Positions 23,228-34,607 of a DNA stretch of 64,000 bases are shown piece after piece (positions within the stretch are counted from its first letter, which is position 1; each line of letters starts with the position of its first letter). Position numbers and translations under genes: made by a program. The stretch is from Microthyrium microscopicum (Eukaryota; Ascomycota; Dothideomycetes; Microthyriales; Microthyriaceae), in assembly GCA_010405405.1 (NCBI GenBank), contig MU004237.1:352014-416013 (forward strand), given 5' to 3'. The notes under the pieces were generated by a model. It worked only from the letters and a program-made list of their open reading frames with translations, had not been told where the DNA came from and did not search any database.

Positions 23228-24067
23228 GACTTCCGCCGAACGGCAAATATGAAGATTCTGGGGGTTAATATATCTTATCGTGTGGTTTCTTGACTTGATT
23301 CAAGGTTTAAAAAAATGATTCGCAAGTTCGAAGCGCGTGAGAATGAAGGTTGAGAGGGAGAAGAGTGGAGGAGGAGCGGGGCCCAGACCTTGTCTTACGT
23401 TTTACAAGCAATCCATGGTGATGCGCCCCTTCTTCATTTTTGCATAACATGTTATATGGTAGACCTATGAGTGGTTCAATTTTTTTTAAAAGCGCTGGGA
23501 TACTTCTTTGATCAGAAATGACTTAGTTGAACTGATAGCTTTGCCTACCACAAAGAGCCATGATCAAACGAATCAGTTTGCTTCTACTGGATCTTCGTTC
23601 TCAGTTTTGAAGGATTCCATGATTTAATATTTGTTCCAGGTCTTCTTTCCTGTAAAACTTGAAATTCAAATGGTACTCTTTCAATAAATGCTCCGCTGTG
23701 AATTGGTTGAGATCTCCAAATTGTAATGCTGGGAAATAGTTCTCGCAAGTACTCATGTAAACACTCATTCAGGGGTAAGTAAAACCAGCCCCTTGTGCTG
23801 GAGAGGCACTACAATTGATCCTTTTAAAGCCATTAGGACATGTCACATAAATACAATTATATCCTGCTATGTTTTCTATACCCCAGATTTCAATCCTTAA
23901 GATTGAACTATTAGTTTGAAATATCGCCTGATTTGTACACAGAGACAAGGCGCAAAGCAAAGACACGAAAATGCTAAAAGAGAAATCTTTCTCATAACTC
24001 CTGCAATTTCTCTCTAGGCTAGCGCAGCGTGCGAAATGAAACATTTTCACATAACAATGTTTCATTT
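23228..24067. other. Intergenic, promoter of amidase and 3' flank of kinase gene
   Basis: No gene supported. The minus ORF at 23769-24071 has no recognisable features. Confidence 0.4.
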
Positions 24068-24690
24068 TCATTCGACGTTAATAACAACTTCTCCTTCACC
24101 TTTAGGTACCTCAAAATCCTTCATGAACTGGTCCAACAAACCCGAGCTTATCTCTCGAGCAGAATCTGCGTCAATGCCTTTGGCTCTTCTTTCGCAAATA
24201 CGCCTCCACAAGACATCTCGATCTCCTTTCAGATAAACTAAGATCACTCGGCCGCCCGATTGCTCAATGATGGCTTTATACTCATCGCGGTGTTTCTTGG
24301 CATAAAAAGATCTGTCTAAGACCACGTCCTTGTTTTTGCCAAGCAATTCAAGAGTAGATTCTGAAAACATCTGCCTGGCTTCTTCTAGGTACAGTTCGTA
24401 TTGTGCCGGTGGGTAATCAACGTTATAGATGCCGTGGTGGTCGGCGACAATGGCATCTATGGAGAGGCGTGTGAATGATGGAAAAGCATCCACTATTGCG
24501 GATGAGAGTGTAGATTTCCCAGCACCTCAAGGGTTAATGGTTTATTCATGTATGATTGACAAAGGGAGGAGAGCTTACCTGAAACTCCGCACATCATAAC
24601 GACAATAGAACCAGATTTTTCCCCGTCATCAGCTGCCAAATGGGGTGCCAACACTTCCAAAACATGTTTTAATTGATCTTTCTGGTTCAT
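24068..24690 (-). CDS. Small P-loop (AAA_33/zeta-like) ATP-binding kinase, 189 aa
   Basis: Probable nucleoside- or small-molecule kinase of the P-loop family. Minus-strand exon 1 is 24690-24579 and exon 2 is 24525-24068. The 53-bp intron (GTAAGC to TTGAG) splits the Walker A motif, and joining the exons gives MMCGVSGAGKSTLSSAI at about residues 32-48. An acidic strand reading VVLDRSFYAKKHRDEY follows, and an Arg-rich lid reads RDVLWRRICERRAKGID. The whole chain is one compact kinase fold with no other domain and no targeting signal. Fungal proteins of this kind are annotated only as AAA-domain or zeta-toxin-like ATPases; the substrate is unknown. It is probably cytosolic. The intron splitting the P-loop makes the gene easy to miss in ORF scans. 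Confidence 0.8.
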
Positions 24691-25919
24691 AGTTTTTTGG
24701 TCAAATTTCGCTTGGTTGTCGAATAATAACAGGATCGATTAGCCTATATTTTATTGAGCCAATACTTGTACGTGACTGTCAGACAAGAGTGACTCATTAG
24801 CGCGCACGACACTATTTGTCAAAGAAATAAAAACCAAATCCCAAATCTCATTCTCCTCACAAATTAAATCCCCCGGGTTGAGATTTTCAAGAACTCAATA
24901 TGGGTAGAGAAGTTCTTTGACGTGCTTCTCCTTTTCCATATGGCTTCAGAGCCTACCTCGTACAAACATGTGCAACCGCTTAGTTTCTTTACAAGTGCTC
25001 TTCGGGAAGAATAAACAGAAAATCCCAGGAATATTTTCCAGAAGTGATTAGGTACCTAGGTATTTAGATAAATAAGCTGGGAGTTCCCGAAATCGAGCTA
25101 TTTCAGCAACCGACAATGACAGCCTGCTGCCTGAGTAATTCTAATAGTGTAAACACCGATTCAGGGGTAATCAACACTCTCCCATTACTCTACATCTAAA
25201 GAGCGTCACCCAGTTTACAATCACATTTCCAGCTTTTATACCAAGTCTATCCACATAGTACATGTAATTTTTGCATGCATATACCCTAGCTTTCAACGCG
25301 GGGACATATCCACTTCCCCATGACCATTCGGTCTTCTCTTCACCGAGCAGGGCAAGATCATCCCGGGCCCGTCTTTTGACCTTGTCACCACGAGCATCTT
25401 CTCCCCAACACTCACCACAAACGCTCTGTTCCATGGCTGGCCATTGGAGTTACTTAAAGCAATCCTAGCAATACTGTCCAATTAGTGGTCGAGTTCGGAA
25501 ATAACAATGCACAGGTGGAGCAACATGTCATCTTCCAACAAGGTCTTCGGGCAACGGGAGAATATAATATCGTCCAGAAATATTCATATACCACGGGACG
25601 GACCTGCGATCGAGTTGATCACTCCAGCACGTCTTGTCTTCCATTGGGGCTCTGCGTAGAAATTCTTCCCGGTTCGGATCCATCGCTCAGTAAATTACAG
25701 CGTTCATCAAAAGTCTTTATATACCAGTTAAGCTGTTATTGCAGTCTTCCGCCAATCTAGAGACAGGGCATCGTCTGCTGACTGGCTTGAGCTTCTCTGA
25801 TCGCCATTGACTGTCAAATATTGTGTCTGATCGTGGACGATCTCTTTTGCGGTTGTTGAGAATTTGGCGATTTCGACGAGGACGGATACACGTAGCGGTC
25901 TACAGCATATCGATTAAAG
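24691..25919. other. Intergenic, 1.2 kb
   Basis: No gene called. A minus ORF at 25171-25434 (87 aa, starting MEQSVCGECWGED in a good CCATGG context) is the only candidate and remains unsupported by any motif. The last 150 bases precede the transporter. Confidence 0.35.
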
Positions 25920-27685
25920 ATGGGGTTTCCAAAGTTCTATAACACGTACTTCTTGGCCGTGGTGGCTACGATTGGTGGCATGTTGTGCGTAAAAGTCCCC
26001 GAACTCGAAATAGTTTTCTTAGGATCAAGGGATATAACATCGGCCGCGGTGCTAACTTTGCGCGCGCAGGTTTGGTTTTGACATTAGCTCTATGTCAGCC
26101 ATAGTCGGCACCGATCAATACACATGGTACTTCCACGACCCGTCCGGTGTAACCCAAGGCGCAATTGGATCATCATTGGCCGCCGGCTCTATCATTGGCG
26201 CCTTGATGGCAGGTTTCATATCCGACAAATATGGTCGACGAGATAGCATATTGTTTGCATGTCTGTGGTGGCTGGTAGGCACTACGGTACAAGTCACAAC
26301 GCATGGTGTTGGCCAGTTGATCGCCGGCCGCATTATCAATGGTGTTTGCGTGGGCATCACTAGTTCTCAAGTTCCAGTCTATTTGGCAGAAATTGCGAAG
26401 AAGGATCAGAGAGGAAGTATTGTGGTTATACAACAGCTTGCGATCGAGTTTGGTATCTTGGTGATGTATTTCATTGGTAAGCCGATATCCTCTAAAGCTT
26501 CACAGGATAGACTGCTGATATCAATATCATAGGATATGGCTGCTCCTTCATAGGCACGAAACACAGCACGGCAAGCTTCCGAACAGCTTGGGGCGTCCAG
26601 TTCATTCCTGCAGTTGCATTACTAGGCTTGGGACCAATGCTTCCTCGAAGCCCTCGTTGGCTAGCCAAAGTCGGCCGCAACGAAGAAGCTATTGACGTTC
26701 TCGCAAAGATTCAAGCCCATGGAGACACACAAGATCCTCTAGTTCTCGCCGAATGGGAGGAAATTCAAATCACTATCAGAGCCGAGAAAGAAGCCGGTCC
26801 AGGACTAAATAAATGGGTAGCAAACGGCATGTGGAAACGAACATTCGCTGGCGCCTCAGTCCAAGCATGGCAACAACTCTCGTGAGTATCTGAGCCAACT
26901 AACTGCAAGATGAATACATATCTGACCTCTTCCATAGTGGCGCAAATGTCATGGTCTACTACATGGTCTACGTATTCAAAATGGCCGGTCTAACCGGCAA
27001 CGTCGCCCTCATCTCCTCCGGCATCCAATACGCCCTCTTCCTAGTTTTCACCGTCTTCACATTCTTCTTCATCGACTCCGTCGGCCGCCGCCCCCTCCTC
27101 ATATACGGCGCAATCGGCATGGGCGTCTGCCATTTCATCGTCGGCGGCATCCTAGGCAACTACGGCTACTCAGTGCCCGGCGGAGTCGACGGCAACCTCA
27201 ACGTCGTCATCGCGCTCCATCCTGGCGGCGCATCACGCACCGTCATCGCCTTCTGCTACATGCTTATCATCGTATACGCCTTAACGCTCGCACCAGTCGC
27301 ATGGGTATACGCCTCCGAAGTCTGGAGTTTAGAAACTCGAGGGCAAGGCATGGCGTTAGCGAGTTTGGCGAATTGGCTATTTAACTTTGCGCTAGGATTA
27401 TTCGTGCCGCCCGCTTTCCACAACATCACATACAAGACGTTCATAATATTTGGCGTGCTGTGTTTTGGCGCAGCAGTACAAGCGTTCGTATCATATCCGG
27501 AGACCGCGCGCAAAAGTTTGGAAGAAATTGAGGAGATGTTTAGGCCTGGTGGTCCAAAGCCATGGCAAACGTCAGTGGGAAGCAGTAAATTGGATGAACA
27601 GATTGCCATAGTGCAGCAAAATATGGAAAAGAAAACACCAGCAGCTGCTGAACCAGAAGGGGATCTTAAAAAGGAGCTTGCTTGA
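25920..27685 (+). CDS. MFS sugar (hexose) transporter, 522 aa
   Basis: Plasma-membrane sugar:H+ symporter of the sugar-porter family. Exons are 25920-25984, 26070-26476, 26533-26881 and 26938-27685. The first exon encodes only MGFPKFYNTYFLAVVATIGG plus two residues, and splices into FGFDISSMSAIVGT. Family marks are in order: GFISDKYGRRDSI (loop 2-3), PRSPRWLAKVGR before the central loop, QQLSGANVMVYY in TM7, VGRRPLLIYGAIG in loop 8-9, and PETARKSLEEIEEMF after TM12. Twelve hydrophobic segments are consistent with the length. The last half uses C-ending codons heavily from 26950 to 27330. Substrate preference cannot be read from sequence alone. Confidence 0.92.
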
Positions 27686-28161
27686 GAAATGAAGACGGAT
27701 GTCAGATTTACAACCTTGTGTTTGAAGTTTCTCCGGGCTGGCGTTACAGTTGTCGATGAGTTCTGATTGAGCGAGCCATCAGATACCACATACTGCCTTT
27801 TCTGTTGTACATTTTTGAAATGGAGAGGACGCAACGTCGCAGTCAATCGTAATGTCGAGATTTGCTATCGTTGAGAGACTTCTAATAGTGATTTCTACTG
27901 ATTCTTGCTGTATCTCAATGGTACCTCTTCTATTGCATAAAGGGGTATCAATAACAGTCTCTCTACACGTTGCCATGTCTAATCACCATGGATCGCTCAA
28001 CACCCATGCCGCTCCACGTCTAGCGATAACAAAAATCGCTTGCAATCGGGTATCCCAACTCCAAATAAATAATAGCAAAAACGCCTATCCCAATGCTGTT
28101 GCTTTGCGTATCAAAATCATACACTTCATGATTTCATCACTACCCCCGTGGTAGTACGTCT
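27686..28161. other. Intergenic between convergent transporter and polyphosphatase
   Basis: 3' flanks only; no other feature seen. Confidence 0.4.
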
Positions 28162-30330
28162 TCAGTCCAGTTCGAGCTTAATATCCTCCGGCTCCAACGT
28201 CCCCACAAACGCACGCGTCAGAAACGTCACCCATGCTTTATCCTTCTTCTTTTTATGTTTCTTCTTCTTCTCCACATCCACTTCGCCAGCAGCTTCAAGA
28301 TTTTTGACTTTCTTCCCGGCAATACGCGCCGCCAACTCTATCATATTGCGCATAGTAAGATCCGGCAGCGCATAAATCTTGTCTTTCAGCGTATCGTACT
28401 CCAATTCGAAAGTGAATTTGTTTGGATGGGGTTTGGGATGTTTTGGTTTCTTGCCGTGATGTTTGCCGGGTTTCCAGCGTGCCAACCACAAGGGCAGGTA
28501 TGAGGAGGTCTCGGCGTCCAAGGTAAAGTCGTTGTTGATGAAAGTTAGGTTGGCGTAGTATTGCGCGTAGCCAAGAATGGTGAGTGGTTGAGAGGAGTAG
28601 GCTGGACCTGGAGGGGCGGATTTAGAGGGTGATTTGGGGACGGTGAATTTTACGGTCTTCTTCTTCTTCTTGTGTTTACGCTTCTTCTTCTTCTCGATTT
28701 CCACGTCAGATGGGTCGACTGGGGTGGAACGGAGTTCGAGGCGGTGTGTGTTGGGAGTTTGGGTGAGTAAGGATGCTTGGGTGGTCAAAATGTCGGTTTC
28801 TTCGAGGTCTTCGTCCTCATCGTCCACGTCATCTTTGATGTCGGTGTTTTCGGCTTCGTTGTCGTAATCGAGGGCCGGTAACGATGGGGATGTTCGTCTA
28901 GAATCGGCAGGTAACTCCATACTCTCAAGGCCAGAAATATTGTATGAATAGACTCGAACAGTAGGGAAATAGTTGGGCACTAGGCTTGGGCTAACGAACG
29001 TCAAGCTGTACCGTTCGCCAAAAGAGCCGCCAATCTTGGAGTCATCCTTCTTTTTCTTTGACTTTTTGCTCGTAGAATCGGCAAGTGGAACAGCAGCTTC
29101 AGGTAAGCTTGCAAATAGACCTCGGAGATCTCGAAGGTAATCCTGAGCAGACGCTATCGTGAACTCCGAATCATCATCAGCAAGTCCAATAACAGTTTGT
29201 TCGTTGATTTTCGCCTTGCCATTTCTTATATGCTTCTTGACATCGTTCCAATCTTGGAGCAGAAAGTGGTCGATATTCATGTGGCCATAAAGACCTGCAA
29301 CGATGACGTCGCGGAATTGGTGTGTCCACAGGGTGTATTTCTGCCAGCAAGTTTCGTCCCAGCTGACTTTGGATTCTACTCGAGCTGGTGGCACATGGCC
29401 CATGAGAATGGCCTTCATGCCACGTGCTCTAACTATGTTTAGTTGGGCGCGGAGCCATTCAAATTGCTCAAAGCCAGGTTCACTTTTAGCAGCACATCCG
29501 TCCGTAGCAGCGTTGCTTGTAAAGAAGTAAAGAGTGTTCAAGCTGAATACGGCGAGTTGGTTTGGGATGACTTCGGAACTAAACCAGCCTCCGCGCTGGA
29601 ATTGATGGCGTTGCTCTTCGGGGATAAATTGTCTCCACGTCTTCAAGTAACTGGTAGTCCAGGAATTTGGTCCCGCCGTCATCACGTTATGTGGCAGGAT
29701 ATCATTGTTGCCCAAGGTAGGGATGACTGGAATAAGAAAGTCGTTTGTTGGATCATCGTCATGCCAGTTTTCTGGTTTTCCGAATGCTTCGAGAAATTTG
29801 GAGACGACAAACTCGTTTTGCGATATGACTTGTTTTCGACTTCTAGGCATGTCTTCATCGTTGTCATGTCGCGCCGAGTCGCCAGTCCAGATGATAAAAT
29901 CAACTTCATCGCGAAGGTTCTCCTTGAGCCAGGCAAAGGTGGCATTGACCAAGCTAAGTGGTGTATCGCAGTCTGATGTTTCCGCACCATAATAGCCGGA
30001 CACCCCCTTTCCGCGGTGACATGCGGACTCCTCATCCGTGTTGGCATACGTCTTGTAGTAAGGATCTGGATGAATATCGGTGATTTGTAGAAATTTGCCA
30101 GTCAATTTTCTTGTCGATGGCTTGATGGCCGAGACTGTGGGTTTCAATTCGATTCGACCATCTGGCGTTTGATCGGATCTATCCGTTGCATCCTTGCTCT
30201 TGCTTTGAGTTTGCCGCCATATGTGACTGGCGTCTGGTATCCGGTTGTCCCAGATATTGGGATCTGAGATGACTAGAGCAGCAGCGCGCTGTATTGAGAG
30301 CGCCGCGGCTAGATACGTTGTGAGTAACAT
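28162..30330 (-). CDS. PPN1: Endopolyphosphatase (vacuolar), 722 aa
   Basis: Cleaves inorganic polyphosphate within the chain, in the vacuole lumen. Single exon. The frame opens at 30441, but the ATG at 30330 gives MLLTTYLAAALSIQRAAAL, a proper signal or anchor segment, so I use it. Calcineurin-like phosphoesterase metal-binding motifs appear in order: LQITDIHPDPYY, WTGDSARHDND, PTLGNNDILPHN, ILMGHVPPAR and GLYGHMNIDHF. A basic/acidic linker follows, with KKSKKKKDD and later EKKKKRKHKKKKK, and an acidic DDVDDEDEDLEE. The C-terminal part (TILGYAQYYANLTFINND) matches the family. Length and motif order fit fungal Ppn1. Yeast Ppn1 needs proteolytic activation; the Lys-rich linkers are plausible sites here, by inference. 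Confidence 0.88.
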   Translation of the reverse strand: MLLTTYLAAALSIQRAAALVISDPNIWDNRIPDASHIWRQTQSKSKDATDRSDQTPDGRIELKPTVSAIKPSTRKLTGKFLQITDIHPDPYYKTYANTDEESACHRGKGVSGYYGAETSDCDTPLSLVNATFAWLKENLRDEVDFIIWTGDSARHDNDEDMPRSRKQVISQNEFVVSKFLEAFGKPENWHDDDPTNDFLIPVIPTLGNNDILPHNVMTAGPNSWTTSYLKTWRQFIPEEQRHQFQRGGWFSSEVIPNQLAVFSLNTLYFFTSNAATDGCAAKSEPGFEQFEWLRAQLNIVRARGMKAILMGHVPPARVESKVSWDETCWQKYTLWTHQFRDVIVAGLYGHMNIDHFLLQDWNDVKKHIRNGKAKINEQTVIGLADDDSEFTIASAQDYLRDLRGLFASLPEAAVPLADSTSKKSKKKKDDSKIGGSFGERYSLTFVSPSLVPNYFPTVRVYSYNISGLESMELPADSRRTSPSLPALDYDNEAENTDIKDDVDDEDEDLEETDILTTQASLLTQTPNTHRLELRSTPVDPSDVEIEKKKKRKHKKKKKTVKFTVPKSPSKSAPPGPAYSSQPLTILGYAQYYANLTFINNDFTLDAETSSYLPLWLARWKPGKHHGKKPKHPKPHPNKFTFELEYDTLKDKIYALPDLTMRNMIELAARIAGKKVKNLEAAGEVDVEKKKKHKKKKDKAWVTFLTRAFVGTLEPEDIKLELD

Positions 30331-31572
30331 GGTGTATGAATATTGAACAACAGGCAGAACCGGGCCGTTGGATCGCAAGGACAAAAAGGTCGAAGATGCC
30401 AGGTAACTCTTGGTGTACCTGCAGCGCGGACTTTGCGGCAAAAACTAGGCCACTCTGGACTTTTTGGTAGCTTGAGCCGCACGATGACGTATCAGGGTTT
30501 CGGATGGCAGGGAGATGCTGTTAATAAAGCCAAGAGTCATCACTTGCGGCGGTATTTGCGGAAGGTTGAGCCGAGCATCGACTTAGGACATGGAAAACAA
30601 CACCAAAAGAAGCAGGAATGAAGAGGTTTGATATACAAATTATATAGAGTTATAAAAGTGGCTCACTTTAAACACTAATAAAGTCCGACCCACGCGATTT
30701 ATTCCTTTTGACTTGGTGCACACCACTCTGTCTCAGCCTATTCCTTCACTCAGTAGGCTTGCTCAACCCACACTGTCGCTACCAGCCTTCCTATTGGTCG
30801 AATGCCCCTTCCCTCCACCGCCTTGATCGTGTAACCTCTGCCTATTCTCCTTCATCTCCCCCGGTGATGTCTTTGATCAAGTCAGCTCACGCGAGCATTT
30901 CATCCAGTCGTGATAGGTAACCCTAGGTACCTGTTCAATCTCATCGCTCTTGTGTCCAAAACTGCCCCTCTTCAAGATACAGACGCGATGACAAGATGAC
31001 TGCCAAACGCGGACGTCGCGAAGGCTGAGTGGGGGCATCTTGATCGTGTACATGCCTGCATCGTGCTGCAATGGTCACTTGCATTAGAGGCCGCTGTATA
31101 CGTTGATCATCTCAAGCCTCCGAACAGACCAATATATCGGTCAGATGGTTACCAAATCGCGAAACCTTCCGACGCCATACCACAACAGTCCCAAACTATG
31201 ATCTGTAGCAGGGAATCTCTCCGGCGTCGCCATGCTTAAGTCAAGCAAACAGATTCAGACAAGGTATCATCACGACTTAGGTCACCGAGGTTCCATCTCA
31301 TCACTACATCTGCCATGGAGGTAGTTGGCTATGTCCAAGGGCCTTCATCTTCTGGTAGCGACCACACAGGCTCAAAAATCATATTTTACGATTTACCTAT
31401 CACAAAGACGCCAAATTTTTTACTCCGTTCCAACCGATCTCAAGTTTATGTCTATATGCCGTGTGGTCTTTTCAACCCCACTTCACTAATCAAATGACAG
31501 GACGACATAAAGCAGCGTCAAGAGGTGACCCCGGCTGCATTGGCTCGATCACTCACCTTAGTCTCGCTTCAG
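30331..31572. other. Intergenic, 1.2 kb, up to transposon edge
   Basis: Promoter of the polyphosphatase gene at its left end. No gene, tRNA or repeat recognised in the rest. Confidence 0.4.
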
Positions 31573-31574
31573 TA

Positions 31575-34249
31575 CCTGTGAACCTGCAAAAGTCTGTCCG
31601 GTCCGTGCGTCCAGACCCCAACATCGCGACCTTGAAGCGATCCCTTATTAGATTAAATCCTACATAATAATACAACTAATAGCTTAAATTCCTCGCAATA
31701 AACGTATAGTTATTCTATAATACCGCTTCTATAATAATCTACCTTTTAATAAAATTGTAACTCGTATTAGTAATATTAAATTAGACTCTATATATAAGTT
31801 TTATAAACGCGCTTAATAAAGAGCTAATTCTATAGATCTTACAACTATTCTATAGTATATTAATTCTACGCCTAGATTAAGACGTCCTTATTAAGTTAAA
31901 ACTAAATTAAATCTATATTAATAAATACAAAGCAAAATTTAAGGTAAAAGACAAGCCTAGAATTAAGTTAAAGTAGCTAATAATATTCTTTAAGAGTAAT
32001 GAAATCTAAGGTTAAATTTATAACGTAAACTACTTAGAGAGCTTTAATATAAATAGATTATTAATATTATAAAGAATCCTATCTACTATAAAGTAAATAA
32101 TATTAATAAGTACCTAATTTTATATATAAAGTTATAATAATAACCTTATATAGAGAAGATAGATTCTACTAAATAAAAGCCTTTTATTAACTATATAATT
32201 AATTTAGATAAAGATATAATACTTATTAGTTATAACGAGACCTAGATAGGCTTTAAGGAGGCTTATCTAACCTAAATTTTAGTTCCTTAGAAAACTAAAG
32301 CTTTTGTTAATTAGGCTAAGAATCTACGATTTTTAAAGATATTTTAGGCTATAGTAGTAATAGATACGCGCGTTAAACGACCTTATTTTGTTTAGAATAA
32401 GGAAGAAGAGATAGATATATTAAAATTAATTAAATAGCTTTAATCTTAGGTTAAAAGATTAAAAGATATTATTAATTTAAAGTAAGCTAACTATTTAATA
32501 CTAGGAACCTCTAAATATATAGAATTATAAGCCTAAAATATATAGATTTAAAGGAAGAACGTATTAATTCTATAAGGAATTTAAAAAGGTAAATAATAGC
32601 TTTATACTTCTAAATAGCTCTTTAAATATAAGAAGCTAGATTAAGAATATAAAAAGGAAGGTCTAGATTTCGTCTAGTATGCCTTTAACGCTTATAAAAA
32701 AGATGTAAGGATCCTAGAAATACGGGAACTATAGTAGATTAAGATAGTATATTAAATATAAAGCTAGAGAAGAGAGATCTAGAACTATAAAGGCGTACTA
32801 AAGTAGTAGAGGAAAATCCGCGCACGAACCACCTACACGTAACTATAACGTTACCGTATAGGAGTAGCCCTCTAGAGCAAGACTGCTATTAAGCCTATAA
32901 AGAGGAATTATTACACGAGCCCCCCTTTAAAATTAGTACTCCTAAACTAAAACCTACTCCTACCTTACTAAAAAGATCCTTCTTAAATTGTTAAATTATC
33001 TATAGAGAGAAAAACCTATAGGAACTATATAAACAAGTAAAAAACCCCTTCGTAGTATTGTATTATTATTTTAAAGCCATTAGACGTGCCGTAGATTGCC
33101 GTGTTTTGCTAGAGATCTTCCGCTTAGACTAAAATTAAATTTTAGGAATCTACTAACGCTTCCATCCCTTCTGCTCCTATTCTTTTAGTAGGATCCTACC
33201 AACCACTAGTTTTTCTCGTCTCCTAAGGGACCACCCAAAAATCCTCTTAGGAACTATTCGTAGCGTTAATACTCTAAGGAATAAACATCTAATATATTAA
33301 GGAGTTTAGAATATAGGGAAGTCGTTTTTTAAAATATTAGTAAGGGATACACGTAATTAACGCAGAGGCTAATTAGTAGTCCAAGCGTCCGCAGACACGT
33401 CATTAAATTTACGCGTTAAATTTCCGCGCTTTTTAGAATAACTACACGCTTACTTTGCGCGCTAAAGAGCCTATTCAAACCAATAGCTAGTTCCTACGGG
33501 GTAAACGCGAGAGTTAAAGTTTAAAAAGCTTTACATTATATAAGGATCCTAGAGATACGGGAGCCGTAGTAGATTAAGATAGTATATTAAATACAAAGCT
33601 AGGAAAGAGAGATCTAGAGCTATAAAGGCGTACTAAAGTAGTAGAGGAAGATCCGCGCACGGACCACCTACACGTGACTATGACGTCACCGTGCAGGGGT
33701 AGCCCTCCAGGGCAAGACCGCTATTAAGCCTATAAAGAGAAATCATTACAAAAGGCTTGTTTCTATATTATAAAGAACTTAAACGTCTAAATCTATATTA
33801 AGACATTATTATTATTAAAGATAACGTCCCTCTTTATTATAAGGTATAGCGTCTTTTGCAAGATAAAATAAACTAAGATAGTATTTAATTTAAACTAATA
33901 CTAGCTAATTCTCTTAATTTATATCTAATTAAGACTCTTTAAAATAACCTTAGAGATATTATTAAGAAATTTCGCTTTAGAATTTAAAGTACTATAGGTA
34001 TAGTTTAGGATATAGCTAAAGATAAGATATAGCGTATTTAGTAGAAAGATAAATACTTTAATTAAAAAGTATATTATAGAATATATACTAAATATTTTTA
34101 AGTTCTAGTAGATAGATTAAAATACGCTAATCCTCCCTATTTAAACTACTATCTAGATAGACAAGTAGTTATTAAGATAGATTAATTTAAAATTTACTTC
34201 TTCTTGAAGTTGCGTGCACGGACCGGACAGACTTTTGCAGGTTCACAGG
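31575..34249. mobile_element. 2.7-kb TIR DNA transposon, interior destroyed by RIP
   Basis: The two ends carry perfect 34-bp terminal inverted repeats (31575-31608 and 34216-34249, starting CCTGTGAACCTGC). They are flanked on both sides by TA (31573-31574 and 34250-34251), as in Tc1/mariner-type elements. Between about 31645 and 34200 the base composition changes abruptly to extreme AT richness with TpA everywhere and few CpA, the mark of RIP. No ORF longer than a few dozen codons survives. A miniature LTR element (32704-33750) is nested inside. The superfamily is inferred from TIR and TA only; a two-base duplication is weak evidence alone. Confidence 0.65.
32704..33750. mobile_element. Miniature LTR retroelement (TRIM-like), nested and RIP-affected
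   Basis: Two direct repeats of 212 bp, 32704-32915 (TGTAAGGATCC to ATTACA) and 33539-33750, flank about 620 bp without coding capacity. The flanking 5-mers AAAGA (32699-32703) and AAAGG (33751-33755) fit a target duplication with one G-to-A change. Differences between the two LTRs are largely transitions, and the left copy is more AT-shifted than the right. Size and structure match terminal-repeat retrotransposons in miniature, which depend on other elements for movement. Confidence 0.65.
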
Positions 34250-34251
34250 TA

Positions 34252-34607
34252 GATTATCGTGCTTCGACCTGGACATTACGCTAGCATGCCATAGTCCGAG
34301 TTCTGATCGTATGGTAAATTCATCATGAAATCATTGGCCGCCAAGACATCACCATCAAGAACATTTACAATATCGCAGAAAAATTCTCCCCGAAGATGAG
34401 AACGAACTGATGTACTCTGAAACTAATTCACTGACCTTAGGCTGAACTTTGATGTGTCTGTGGATGTATCCCAGATCTTCCAATCACATCAGGATTACTC
34501 TGACCGGCCATGCACAGCCTAGCTCCATATTCACAACCTCACTCGAAGCGTGCACCAGGCTGAAAAACTGATCTTCTTTCCTTCACTCCACTGTCTCAAA
34601 ATACAAC
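34252..34607. other. Promoter and leader of first HET gene
   Basis: Only about 355 bp separate the transposon end from the HET start codon, so the promoter is short or overlaps transposon sequence. C/T-rich CTTTCCTTCACTCCACTGTC precedes the ATG. Confidence 0.4.

Noticed and set aside
25171-25481. Minus-strand ORFs of 87 and 62 codons, one with a good CCATGG start
   Set aside because: No motif and no clear splice partner; kept only as a note in the intergenic entry.
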